NCBI RefSeq assembly: GCF_000982825.1
Contig: NZ_CP011048.1
Span: 29,906-93,905 of the forward strand
Reading direction: 5' to 3'
Source: Cronobacter sakazakii
Lineage (GTDB): Bacteria; Pseudomonadota; Gammaproteobacteria; Enterobacterales; Enterobacteriaceae
Length of the DNA: 64,000 nucleotides
Shown: piece by piece, positions 8,192-16,496 of the stretch
Layout: each line of letters opens with the position of its first letter
Position numbering within the stretch: position 1 is the first letter of the stretch
The notes under the pieces: generated by a model
Databases searched by the model: none
Seen by the model: only the letters and a program-made list of their open reading frames with translations
What the model was told of the DNA's origin: nothing
Program-made: the position numbers and the translations under genes

Positions 8192-9514
8192 TTAGTAGTC
8201 AGTGCTGTTTACAGGTTGAGAAACCTGGCGGGTGACCGTTTCCGGCCGGGAAAGCCACTGGATCACGCCAGGGGTGGTGCTCAGTTCAAACGGCGTGTCA
8301 GGATGCGCGACATTGAGAATGCGCGCGGCCCGCCAGGCCATCAGGCTGAGCTGAGGTTCCGCAATGCCGAGGCTGTGCATCCCGGCATTGACGGCAAAAA
8401 GATGGTTTGCGCCGGGGCCGTTCCACGCCAGCGTGAAATCGGTATTAACCCGGAAGCCTTCGCGTTCGTCCAGCTCCAGCCGATGCGCCAGCGGGGCGAG
8501 GAACGCCGGACGGGCAGGGCGATAGCCGGTCGCGAAAATCACCACATCGGTATCCAGCGTTTCCTGGCCGCCATCCAGATGATGTCGCAGCGACAGACGC
8601 TGGCCCTGCGCCTGTGGCGTCACGCGGGTGACCGAGCGCGACGGCAGCAGCTGCGCCCAGGGTTTTTCACGCAGCACTTCAAAGCGGTGGTACATGGCGC
8701 GATAGATAGCGAGCAGCGATTCGCAGGTCACGCCGTCAGACGTCATCTTCTGTTCGGCGAGCAGATCGCAGCGCGTTTTCTCATCGAGCGTGGCAAAGCT
8801 TTCAAGGTATTCCGGCGTGAAATATTCGTTCGCGAACGCGGCTTCATCGAGCGCGTTGTAATTGTTGCGGCGCGACACCCAGTTCAGTGCCGCGGGCTGG
8901 CCCCACTCGCCGCGGAAAATATTCAGGAACAGGTCGGCACCGCTCTGGCCGCCGCCAACGACCGTCACTCGCTTACCGGCAAGCGACGGCGTGCGCAGCA
9001 TCATTTCGCTGGCGTGGAAGCAATGGTCGTTCTGCGCCGGCACGCAGTCGGGCAGATTAACCTGTTTACCGATGCCCATGCAGACGTGGCGTGCGAAGAA
9101 ACGATCGCGCTGGGTCACCACTTCAAACAGCCCGCTGGCCTCGTTAAAACTCACCTGCTGCACCTGCTGACTGAACGACAGATTGCTCAGGTTATCTGCC
9201 GCCCAGCAGAGGTAATCGGCGAACTCTTCACGGGACACCGTGCGCTGCTCGGTGGTCAGGAAACGGTAAAACTTTTTGCGCTGCACCAGGTAGTTCAGAA
9301 AACTGTAACGGTTGGTTGGCTCCACCGCGCTGACCAGATCTTTGAGGAAACTGGTCTGCATATGGCAGTCCGGCACCATCATGCCCGGATGCCAGGAGAA
9401 GTGCGGTTTGCGTTCAAGGAACAGCGAGCTGAAGCCGTCAAGCCCTTCGGCGAGCGCGGCGATGCTGAGATTGAACGGGCCGATGCCAATGCCGATGAAA
9501 TCGTACGTTTTCAT
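8192..9514 (-). CDS. iucD: Lysine N6-hydroxylase (aerobactin-type siderophore synthesis)
   Basis: Flavin-dependent monooxygenase converting L-lysine to N6-hydroxylysine, the first step of aerobactin-type hydroxamate synthesis. It is 440 residues, as in other IucD proteins. An FAD-binding GIGIGPFNLSIAALAE lies near the N terminus, an NADPH-binding VVGGGQSGADLFLNIF near residues 183-198, and the C-terminal ATGYRP motif typical of the class near residue 330. Its start overlaps the iucC stop by 4 bases, indicating translational coupling. Confidence 0.95.
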   Translation of the reverse strand: MKTYDFIGIGIGPFNLSIAALAEGLDGFSSLFLERKPHFSWHPGMMVPDCHMQTSFLKDLVSAVEPTNRYSFLNYLVQRKKFYRFLTTEQRTVSREEFADYLCWAADNLSNLSFSQQVQQVSFNEASGLFEVVTQRDRFFARHVCMGIGKQVNLPDCVPAQNDHCFHASEMMLRTPSLAGKRVTVVGGGQSGADLFLNIFRGEWGQPAALNWVSRRNNYNALDEAAFANEYFTPEYLESFATLDEKTRCDLLAEQKMTSDGVTCESLLAIYRAMYHRFEVLREKPWAQLLPSRSVTRVTPQAQGQRLSLRHHLDGGQETLDTDVVIFATGYRPARPAFLAPLAHRLELDEREGFRVNTDFTLAWNGPGANHLFAVNAGMHSLGIAEPQLSLMAWRAARILNVAHPDTPFELSTTPGVIQWLSRPETVTRQVSQPVNSTDY

Positions 9515-11256
9515 GATGCGGTCTCCCTGGTGACCAGATACAGCGGGTTATCAAGATCGGTAAGGTAATTGGGCAACATGCGGCTGCCGCCGTCATGCTC
9601 GGAGAAAGTGAGTTTGACCGGGTTGAGCACCACGCGAATGATCTGCGGTTTAAAGAGATCAAAGCGCGCGAAGCGCGCCGCCATCTCCGGGTGCGCGGCC
9701 ATATAGTCATGCAGTACGTCCGCGAGCAGGCGATAGAACCGGGTTTCGCTGACGCCGCCCTGTTCAGTCAGGCGCGAGACGAAACGCAGCACCGTAACAA
9801 AATGCCCGGTCTGTAAATCGTGAATAATGTAATCAGCAGAAAGGCGCGCCGTGACGGCTTTGACCGGCTCCGGCAGGCTCTCCATTTCCGGGAACGTTTC
9901 ATCCACAAGACGCATATCGCCCTGGAAATCCTTCAGCAGAATGCGCTGCGGCACATGGTCTTTCATCACCAGCGTCACGTTCTGACCGTGGGCGATCAGC
10001 GCCACGCCGTACCGGCACAGCAGGTGATAAAACGGAATAACAACCACGCGGAAGAGCTGTGCAAGCCACGCTTCGGCGTTCAGGCCCGAACGGGCGATCC
10101 ACGCGTCAATCAGCGGGCGTCCCGCGTTGTCGGTTTCCATCAGCGCGGCCATCAGCACGGCCTGTTCGCCGGGGCGCAGCCAGCAGGAGGGGTTTTCCCG
10201 CCAGATCACGCCAAACATCTCCTGATAGCGATAGGGCGCGGTTTTCAGCGCGGCGTAACCGGTGTGCGTCACGTAACCGGCCGCAGGCTCGCCGAGGATC
10301 TGCGCGCCCAGCGCCAGCAGCGTTTTATCGCTGGCGAACTGCTGTTGCAGCCAGCGCGAGGCGAGCGGCCCGGCGGCGATGTATTTGCCCGGAATGCCGC
10401 GGTAGCAGGAGGTGTTGTAAATCGTGAGCGGCAGTTTGATATCGAACGATGAGCGGCGGCTGACGTTGGTCAGCGTGCGCAGCGACTGCTGTGCGATGTA
10501 TTCATCGCCAAACACGCCGAGATCGATAATTTCACCGCGCGCCAGCTGCGGCAGAAAATGCAGGGCGATTTTCTGCTGCCACTGCCACGGATGCAGCGGC
10601 ACCGGCAGCCAGTGGTCATCCAGATGCAGCGCCTGCCAGTAGCGGGTAAAACGCTGGCGTTCGCTGCCGTCCATCGCGCTTGCCAGCAGATTATTGATGT
10701 CGCAGTCGGCGTCGCTGCTCCAGACCATCAGGTCACGGCGTACCGCCACCCAGTGCAGGCGAAAACGGCCACGGTATTCCGGCGCGTAAGCCTTCAGCGC
10801 ATCCAGCCCCCAGCCGCGACGTCCTTTGTTGAAGATAAATTTCGGATGGCCTGACATCAGGCACTGCAGTTCATCCGGATCCATATCAATAAGCGCGTCG
10901 GCGTTAAGTTCCTTACGCGCCTCCAGCAACTGCATATCGCCCCTGAGCGTGGCGTAGAGATCTTCGAGATGCTCCGCCGTCTGCGCGTCGCTCATTTTCA
11001 GCACCACGGCCAGCTGGCGCAGGGCGCTTTCAGCCTCAATGGCGCTGCCGCTCTCGTTTGTGAGCGTCGCCGGGTTGATATGCAGCCAGCCCCAGATGCC
11101 GCGCTTCGCGTCAAATGTCCAGGTCTCATCGCCAAGCGCAATCGTCCAGCGGTTGGCCGCCGTTTCCTGCGCCGTCAGCGTGCGTTCATATTCCAGCTCG
11201 GCGAGCATTTTCGCCACCATCTCGCGGTTCACGCGCTCCCACAGCGAGGCCGTCAT
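9511..11256 (-). CDS. iucC: Aerobactin synthase IucC (NIS synthetase)
   Basis: ATP-dependent, NRPS-independent siderophore synthetase joining the second acylated hydroxylysine to citrate. It is 581 residues (about 580 usual). Family motifs are SGHPKFIFNKGRRGWG (substrate and ATP site), PVPLHPWQWQQKI, SRRSSFDIKLPLTIYNTSCYRG, GEPAAGYVTH, YGVALIAHGQN and LLKDFQGDMRLV. It overlaps iucB and iucD by 4 bases on each side. The IucC rather than IucA assignment rests on gene order and on detailed similarity to IucC. Confidence 0.94.
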   Translation of the reverse strand: MTASLWERVNREMVAKMLAELEYERTLTAQETAANRWTIALGDETWTFDAKRGIWGWLHINPATLTNESGSAIEAESALRQLAVVLKMSDAQTAEHLEDLYATLRGDMQLLEARKELNADALIDMDPDELQCLMSGHPKFIFNKGRRGWGLDALKAYAPEYRGRFRLHWVAVRRDLMVWSSDADCDINNLLASAMDGSERQRFTRYWQALHLDDHWLPVPLHPWQWQQKIALHFLPQLARGEIIDLGVFGDEYIAQQSLRTLTNVSRRSSFDIKLPLTIYNTSCYRGIPGKYIAAGPLASRWLQQQFASDKTLLALGAQILGEPAAGYVTHTGYAALKTAPYRYQEMFGVIWRENPSCWLRPGEQAVLMAALMETDNAGRPLIDAWIARSGLNAEAWLAQLFRVVVIPFYHLLCRYGVALIAHGQNVTLVMKDHVPQRILLKDFQGDMRLVDETFPEMESLPEPVKAVTARLSADYIIHDLQTGHFVTVLRFVSRLTEQGGVSETRFYRLLADVLHDYMAAHPEMAARFARFDLFKPQIIRVVLNPVKLTFSEHDGGSRMLPNYLTDLDNPLYLVTRETAS

Positions 11257-12203
11257 AGTCCCACCTCACTGAAGAAACGGCTGCGCTGGCTCATCACCAG
11301 CCGCGAGCGCTTGTGTGGAAAATCGAACTCTTTCACGGTTTCAAAACCGGCGACAGGCAGATGGCGGAACAGGCGCTGGTTATCGAAGCGCGGTTCCGCC
11401 ACCAGACGTTGTGTGCGCGGCTCGTCCAGCCACAGATAGTGGCTCAGCCCGCGCAGCCAGCTGTGGATGTACTGCGCGCCGCGCCACTGCTCTTCGCCCA
11501 CCAGCATATGCAGCCCGCGATCGAACGGCTGCCAGCGGTAGTGGCGGCCGATACGGTCTTCCGCAGCCCAGTAAATTTCAAAATAGCCGAAAGGTTCGTC
11601 GTCGAAGCAGCCGATCAGCGGGTAGCAGTACGTCGCGTCGAGCTGCTTACGCAGGTAATTCTCCTGCTCCGCCTGCGGCCCGGCCATCTCCCAGAAGGCG
11701 TTCACGCGCGGCGCGTTCATCCAGCGGGTAAAACGCTCCGCATCTTGCGACACATCCGCCACGCGGAAACTGAGCATGCGTTTGATTTGCGCATCGTAGC
11801 GGCGATAGACCTCGCCTTCTGGCCGCGGCGGACGCGCCGGGAACGCGAGCTGGCGCGTCTCGTCAAACTGTATTCCCGCACGTGCGGCGATGCGTTCGCC
11901 GCGCAGCCACAGCGGCAGCTGCCAGAACGTGTCGCGCGCCAGATAATCGCACTGTACGGCGTCAAACAGCGCCTGCGCCTGCGGTTCATCGCGCCACTGC
12001 GCCCACGGCAGCGTAATGCCCGTGAGGGCAGGCGCCGCGACAAACAACTGATCGAGAGTGGCCGCCAGCCACCCGTCTGGCACGTCGCCCGGATGATGCA
12101 GTACGGCGCTGCCGTCAAGCCCGAGGGCCAGCGGCAGCGCCAGATTGAGCGTCGCGCAGCGAAAACCGTAACCGTCATGAACAATGTGCGCTTCAGGCAT
12201 CAT
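11253..12203 (-). CDS. iucB: N6-hydroxylysine O-acetyltransferase
   Basis: GNAT-like acetyltransferase converting N6-hydroxylysine to N6-acetyl-N6-hydroxylysine for the aerobactin-type siderophore. From the ATG at 12203 it is 316 residues, one more than the known IucB. Conserved stretches include GEVYRRYD, RFTRWMN, FGYFEIYWAAEDRIGRHY, GLHMLVGEEQWRG and KEFDFPHKRSRLVM. A much longer upstream open frame exists but lies inside iucA. Two adjacent ATGs (12203 and 12200) follow a GGGAG, and either could be used. The start overlaps the iucA stop by 8-11 bases. Confidence 0.93.
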   Translation of the reverse strand: MMPEAHIVHDGYGFRCATLNLALPLALGLDGSAVLHHPGDVPDGWLAATLDQLFVAAPALTGITLPWAQWRDEPQAQALFDAVQCDYLARDTFWQLPLWLRGERIAARAGIQFDETRQLAFPARPPRPEGEVYRRYDAQIKRMLSFRVADVSQDAERFTRWMNAPRVNAFWEMAGPQAEQENYLRKQLDATYCYPLIGCFDDEPFGYFEIYWAAEDRIGRHYRWQPFDRGLHMLVGEEQWRGAQYIHSWLRGLSHYLWLDEPRTQRLVAEPRFDNQRLFRHLPVAGFETVKEFDFPHKRSRLVMSQRSRFFSEVGL

Positions 12204-13941
12204 GCGTGCTCCCTGCAAACGGATTGTCGAAGTTAAAGTAGATGACCGCCGGGTCGGCGATGGTGTTTTCGTTGTGATCGTGCAGATAGCAGAAGAAGTT
12301 GCCCTTGCAGTTCCAGTGGCGGCTCTCCAGCACATAATCGAGGCAGCGGGTATCGCGCGCGGTGGCGCGCAGTTGCGCGAGCGCGTCACGCACCAGCGCC
12401 ATCAGCTTTTCTTCGCTCTCAAACCCGGCGGCACCCAGCGCGGCGGTTACCGCCAGCGTGGAGTTCACCAGCAGGTAATACGGGAAGTAGCGCAGCAGCT
12501 GGGCTTCGCTGAAGCGGTTTTCCGCTTCCGGCTCGCCGGCCTCCGCAAGCCACAGCAGCGCGCCATCGGTAAAGCCGCTGCCCTGACAGTCGCGATAAAT
12601 CAGGCCGACCGGCAGATCCTGCTGCATCTCCACCAGAATATTTTGCTGATGCGCCAGCAGTACCAGGCCGTAATCGGCTTCGGCGCTGAAAAGCGGCAGC
12701 AGAATGCGTTCGCAGTACGCCTGCACCCAGCAGCGCGCCGCCTGTGCGAGCGGCAGGCTGAGGCGTTCACTGAGGCGGCGCACGGCGCAGGCCAGCAGGC
12801 TGTCGCCGCCGTCCGGCGCGGCCTGAGTCAGGCTCACCAGCACGTTGGTCTGGGTGTCTGGCGTGTCGAACAGCAGATTGACGCGCAGCGCCATCAGGCT
12901 CTCTTCCTGAATAGTCCCCTGCGTGTCGCAAAGGCCCATCCAGCCATCTTCCTGCATGACGCGCATGGTCGGATAACGCGCCTGCAACGCCTGCCAGCGG
13001 GGAGTCTGCGCCATCCGCGCCAGACGCATGCCGCGTTTCACTTCTTTTACCGACAGCGTGCGCACCGAGTTAGTAAGACGCACGCTGAGCGAGAATTTGA
13101 TCATGTCGTTATTGGTTTCGCTGTAGAGCGAACGCGAAGAACTGGTCGGCAGCCACGGCGCGCCTGCTTCGCCCAGATCGGTAAGCTCGCCCTTCTCCAC
13201 CAGCGCCTGACACCACGGCTGCGCGAGCAGATACGCGGCCTGCCACGGGTGCATCGGCACCAGCCAGCGTGTATCGGTAAAGTGCTCAAGCAGCGCAGGC
13301 GCGCTCTGGGCCGCGAAACGCAGCAGACGCGTACGCAGATCTAACGCCAGACTCTCGCCTGCCACATACGCCTTATTCACCGCAAACCAGCGCAGCGGAA
13401 AGCGCGGCGCGAAATCCGGCAGATAGCGGCGGGCTTCGGTCTCATTAAACGGCTCGTGCGATTTCGGTGCCGGGTGAAACGCATGCCCGACCAGCAGCGC
13501 CTGTTCTGCCTCTGCAAAGTTGAGCGGCTGCGCGCGAAGCGTGGCCCAGTCGTGACGCAGTTCAATCGCCTGCCAGGTATGGCGGTGGCTCTCCTGAACG
13601 CGGCGCGCAAAACGGGCCAGTACGTCATCGGTCAGTTCGCCTTTTACGGCGGGCTTCGCCAGAATGAGGTCGACAAGCTTTGTGAAATTAATGGGTTCGC
13701 AGCTATCGTTATCGCTTGCCACCAGCATTGCCGGAAACAGATACTGATGATGTTGCGTCGGAGAGAAGTAGCGCAGCGCAATACGGATTGCCTGCGTCTC
13801 AGAGAGTGGTAAATGGATCTGCGCCGGCTCCTGCGGTAATGCGCCGGGGATCAGTTGCCAGTCCCGGGTTTCACGCAGCAGCGCGTTAAGAAAACACTGA
13901 GCCGCGACATCTGTCGCGGCAGGGCGGGGCAGGGAAACCAT
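12193..13941 (-). CDS. iucA: Aerobactin synthase IucA (NIS synthetase)
   Basis: ATP-dependent synthetase coupling acetyl-hydroxylysine to citrate, the first condensation in aerobactin-type synthesis. From the ATG at 13941 it has 582 residues. Motifs include AEQALLVGHAFHPAPKSHEP, PMHPWQAAYLL, SSRSLYSETNNDMIKFSLSV, RLTNSVRTLSVKEVKRGMR, YGLVLLAHQQNILVEM, IYRDCQGSGF and GNFFCYLHDHNENT. A GTG three codons upstream is possible, but an AAAGGA lies 10 bases before the ATG and only 1 base before the GTG. It is the first gene of the operon, 20 bases downstream of a Fur box. Confidence 0.95.
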   Translation of the reverse strand: MVSLPRPAATDVAAQCFLNALLRETRDWQLIPGALPQEPAQIHLPLSETQAIRIALRYFSPTQHHQYLFPAMLVASDNDSCEPINFTKLVDLILAKPAVKGELTDDVLARFARRVQESHRHTWQAIELRHDWATLRAQPLNFAEAEQALLVGHAFHPAPKSHEPFNETEARRYLPDFAPRFPLRWFAVNKAYVAGESLALDLRTRLLRFAAQSAPALLEHFTDTRWLVPMHPWQAAYLLAQPWCQALVEKGELTDLGEAGAPWLPTSSSRSLYSETNNDMIKFSLSVRLTNSVRTLSVKEVKRGMRLARMAQTPRWQALQARYPTMRVMQEDGWMGLCDTQGTIQEESLMALRVNLLFDTPDTQTNVLVSLTQAAPDGGDSLLACAVRRLSERLSLPLAQAARCWVQAYCERILLPLFSAEADYGLVLLAHQQNILVEMQQDLPVGLIYRDCQGSGFTDGALLWLAEAGEPEAENRFSEAQLLRYFPYYLLVNSTLAVTAALGAAGFESEEKLMALVRDALAQLRATARDTRCLDYVLESRHWNCKGNFFCYLHDHNENTIADPAVIYFNFDNPFAGSTHDA

Positions 13942-13960
13942 AACAAACACATCCTTTGTT

Positions 13961-13979
13961 GATAATGATTATCGTTATG
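13961..13979. promoter_or_regulatory. Fur box in the iucA-shiF divergent promoter region
   Basis: GATAATGATTATCGTTATG matches 16 of 19 positions of the classical Fur box. It lies between the divergently oriented iucA (start 13941) and shiF (start 14077), so iron-bound Fur can be expected to repress both directions. Confidence 0.88.
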
Positions 13980-14076
13980 ATAGGGATTCTATTTACAGTG
14001 GCAACTATTTTTGCAATATTTGTTTTCATTAATTTCATAATTCCCTCATCTTTATTGACAATATATTTACCTGCTT

Positions 14077-15288
14077 ATGGATGCTTCTTCTCACGCTGTA
14101 CACGCCCGCCGCACAGGACAATCGCTCTGGCCGCTGGCGCTGTGCGCGGGTCTGCTCGGGATCGGGCAGAATGGTTTGCTGGTGGTATTACCCCAACTGG
14201 TGCAGATGACGGGACTGTCGCTCTCCGTCTGGGCCGGCCTGCTAATGTTCGGCTCGATGCTGTTTCTGCCCGGATCGCCCTGGTGGGGACGCCAGACGGA
14301 AGTGCGTGGCTGTAAATTTGTGGTCGTGGCGGCGCTCGGCGGCTATCTGCTGAGTTTCGCCGTGATGGCGCTGGTGGTCTGGGGGATGGCGCGCGGCGTG
14401 GTCGGCGCTGCCTCAGGGCTTGCCGGGCTGATTGTCTCCCGCGCGCTTTACGGCCTGACGGTCTCCGGCATGGTGCCCGCCGCCCAGACGTGGGCCATGC
14501 AGCGGGCGGGTAGGGAGCACCGGCTCGCGGCGCTTGCGTCCATCAGTTCCGGCCTGAGCTGCGGGCGTCTTATCGGCCCGCCGCTGGCCGCCGCCGCGTT
14601 AAGCGTTCACCCGCAGATGCCGCTCTGGCTGATGGCGCTCGCGCCTTTTATCGCGCTGCTGCTGGTGGCGCGCCAGCATAACGATCCGCCGCTCGCGCCC
14701 GTGGCGCACCAGTCGGCGCGCCTGCGTGCGGATATGCTGCCTTTCCTTTTGCTCGCGTTACTGCTGGCCGCTGCGATCAGCCTGATGCAGCTCGGCCTGT
14801 CGCCGCATCTGAGGCCGCTGTTTCATGGCGATCTCCGTGCCGTCAGCCATCACGTGGCGCTGCTGTTAAGCCTGGCGGCGGCGAGCACGCTACTGGCGCA
14901 GTTCCTGGTGGTGCGTCCACAGCGCCTTCAGCCGCGCGCGCTGTTGCTGGCGGCGGCGGTCCTGATGGCCGCCGGTCTGCTGTTGATGATCCTGCCGGGG
15001 CTTATTACTTTTTACGCCGGTATCGCCGTGACCTCTTTCGGCGCGGCGATGGCGACGCCTGGCTATCAGGTGTTGCTGAATGACCGTCTCACCACCGGCA
15101 AAGGCGCGGGCGTTATCGCCACCAGCCACACGCTCGGCTACGGCGCAAGCGCCCTGCTGGTGCCGGTAATTTCTCTCTGGCTTGGCGAGCATATGCTGAT
15201 TGCCGCCGCTTTTATCACTGCCGCGCTGTTTTTACTGTTAAGCATCGGCGTCTGGCGTCACGCCGCGCCGCAGGAGCCCACCGTATGA
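14077..15288 (+). CDS. shiF: MFS transporter, ShiF family, of the siderophore locus
   Basis: Major-facilitator permease of 403 residues with about 12 hydrophobic segments and the typical loop GSPWWGRQTEVRG after helix 2. ShiF-like genes accompany aerobactin clusters in enterobacteria and are thought to export the siderophore; the substrate is not shown by sequence. The ATG at 14077 has no clear Shine-Dalgarno sequence, so translation may be weak or the start uncertain. It shares its promoter region and Fur box with iucA, and its stop overlaps the viuB start by 4 bases. Confidence 0.85.
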   Translation: MDASSHAVHARRTGQSLWPLALCAGLLGIGQNGLLVVLPQLVQMTGLSLSVWAGLLMFGSMLFLPGSPWWGRQTEVRGCKFVVVAALGGYLLSFAVMALVVWGMARGVVGAASGLAGLIVSRALYGLTVSGMVPAAQTWAMQRAGREHRLAALASISSGLSCGRLIGPPLAAAALSVHPQMPLWLMALAPFIALLLVARQHNDPPLAPVAHQSARLRADMLPFLLLALLLAAAISLMQLGLSPHLRPLFHGDLRAVSHHVALLLSLAAASTLLAQFLVVRPQRLQPRALLLAAAVLMAAGLLLMILPGLITFYAGIAVTSFGAAMATPGYQVLLNDRLTTGKGAGVIATSHTLGYGASALLVPVISLWLGEHMLIAAAFITAALFLLLSIGVWRHAAPQEPTV

Positions 15289-16082
15289 CCGCCAGTTACC
15301 GCATTTTTAACGTGACGCTGCGCCGTCGCATTTCTGTCACCCCTTCGCTGCTGCGCTGCGTGTTTACCGGCCCGGATGTGGCGCACATGAAACATGAAGC
15401 GCCCGATCAGCGCATCAAGCTGATGTTCGCCAGACCCGACGGCAACACCGCCCGGCTGCCGGTGAGCGACAGCTGGTATCAGGATTATCTGGCGCTGCCG
15501 CGCGAGCGGCGGCCTTTTATGCGCACCTACACGTTGCGCGCGCTGCGCAGAGAGGCGTGCGAGCTGGACGTCGAGTTCGTCCTGCACGGCGACAGCGGCG
15601 GCTATGAATGGAGCGCTGACGAGGCGCTTCGTCAGGCGCTGCTGGTGGCTGATGAAACCGCGCTGCCCGCCGCACTCGGCATCCTTGAACAGCTCGCGCG
15701 CCAGCCTGCGCCGCCGCGCGTCCAGGCGTTTCTGGAAGTGCCCCTGGCGCAGGATATCCAGCCGCTGCGTTATCCCTTTGCCGATATTCACTGGCTGGCG
15801 CGTGATGAAAACGTTCTGCACGGCGAACGGCTGCTGGAAGCGGTGAAAGACGCCGCGACGCTGCCCGTAAGCGAGCAGGTGTCGACGCAGATGACTGAAG
15901 ATGACGATGAAGAGACGCTCATCTGGCAGCGCGCTGGCGGGGCAGGGGCGTTTCGCGCCTGGGTGGCCGCGGAATCCGGCGCGGTGAAACGGCTGCGTCA
16001 CTACCTGACGCGTGAGCGCCAGCTCGATCCCGCCCGTGCCTGTTTTATGGCGTACTGGTCGCGTGGTAAAAGCCACGTATAA
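15285..16082 (+). CDS. viuB: Siderophore-interacting ferric reductase, ViuB/SIP family
   Basis: Cytoplasmic flavoprotein of 265 residues releasing iron from an imported ferric siderophore by reduction. The FAD-binding domain carries RPFMRTYTLRAL (residues about 71-82, the RxYTxR flavin motif). A SIP C-terminal domain contains VADETALPAALGILEQL and ends in AYWSRGKSHV, typical of the family. It is translationally coupled to shiF (ATGA overlap), so synthesis, export, uptake and iron release are all encoded in this 10-kb block. Confidence 0.92.
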   Translation: MTASYRIFNVTLRRRISVTPSLLRCVFTGPDVAHMKHEAPDQRIKLMFARPDGNTARLPVSDSWYQDYLALPRERRPFMRTYTLRALRREACELDVEFVLHGDSGGYEWSADEALRQALLVADETALPAALGILEQLARQPAPPRVQAFLEVPLAQDIQPLRYPFADIHWLARDENVLHGERLLEAVKDAATLPVSEQVSTQMTEDDDEETLIWQRAGGAGAFRAWVAAESGAVKRLRHYLTRERQLDPARACFMAYWSRGKSHV

Positions 16083-16090
16083 TGCCGTTT

Positions 16091-16165
16091 TACAGCGTTC
16101 AGGCTGTATTCTGCGTTTAACACCCTTTACGCTGTAATTGCATGCTACAGCCTGAAGGGTGTAAA
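16091..16165. promoter_or_regulatory. Nested inverted repeats upstream of hipBA (probable operator)
   Basis: Two dyads share one half-site: TACAGC-6 bases-GCTGTA (16091-16108) and GCTGTA-9 bases-TACAGC (16131-16151). The second is extended by ACACCCT and AGGGTGT into a longer stem (about 16119-16165). Another TACAGC lies near 16174. HipB represses its operon through dyads of this general kind, although the E. coli site differs. The long stem could also act as a weak terminator for viuB. Confidence 0.6.
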
Positions 16166-16212
16166 ATAGAGAATACAGCTTATCGTATGTATCTGAAGGT
16201 GCGACCAGCAAG

Positions 16213-16494
16213 ATGAACACCCGGTATCCACTGAAAACGCTCAGCCAGCTGCGCCCGCTGCTGGTGGGCTTTCGTAAAAAACAGGGGCTGACCCAGAAAG
16301 AGGTTTCGGCGCGGCTTGGCGTCACGCAGCAAACCTATGCGCGGCTGGAGGCGAACCCCGAAACGGCCAGCATCGAGCGCCTGTTCCGCGTCTTTAACGT
16401 GCTGGGCATTGAGATGACGCTGTGCGAAACGCAGGCGGCGGAGACTGACGCGCCCGCGCGTGACGATTCGCCTGCCCACCGCGAGGTGTGGTAA
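16213..16494 (+). CDS. hipB: HipB-type antitoxin, XRE-family repressor
   Basis: Small DNA-binding protein of 93 residues with a helix-turn-helix LTQKEVSARLGVTQQTYARLE at about 27-47, the Cro/C1 fold of HipB. It precedes hipA by 2 bases. Its likely roles are neutralising HipA and, with HipA, repressing the operon at the inverted repeats upstream. The acidic C-terminal tail (about 75-93) resembles flexible HipB tails. Confidence 0.88.
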   Translation: MNTRYPLKTLSQLRPLLVGFRKKQGLTQKEVSARLGVTQQTYARLEANPETASIERLFRVFNVLGIEMTLCETQAAETDAPARDDSPAHREVW

Positions 16495-16496
16495 TC

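Noticed and set aside
8174..9568. 464-codon open frame on the plus strand opposite iucD
   Set aside because: It is antisense to a clearly identified gene and reads as Arg/His-rich low-information protein. Such frames are expected in GC-rich coding DNA.
13956..14315. Open frame starting inside the Fur box region and running into shiF
   Set aside because: It overlaps the Fur site and shiF in another frame. The N terminus is just translated AT-rich promoter DNA.
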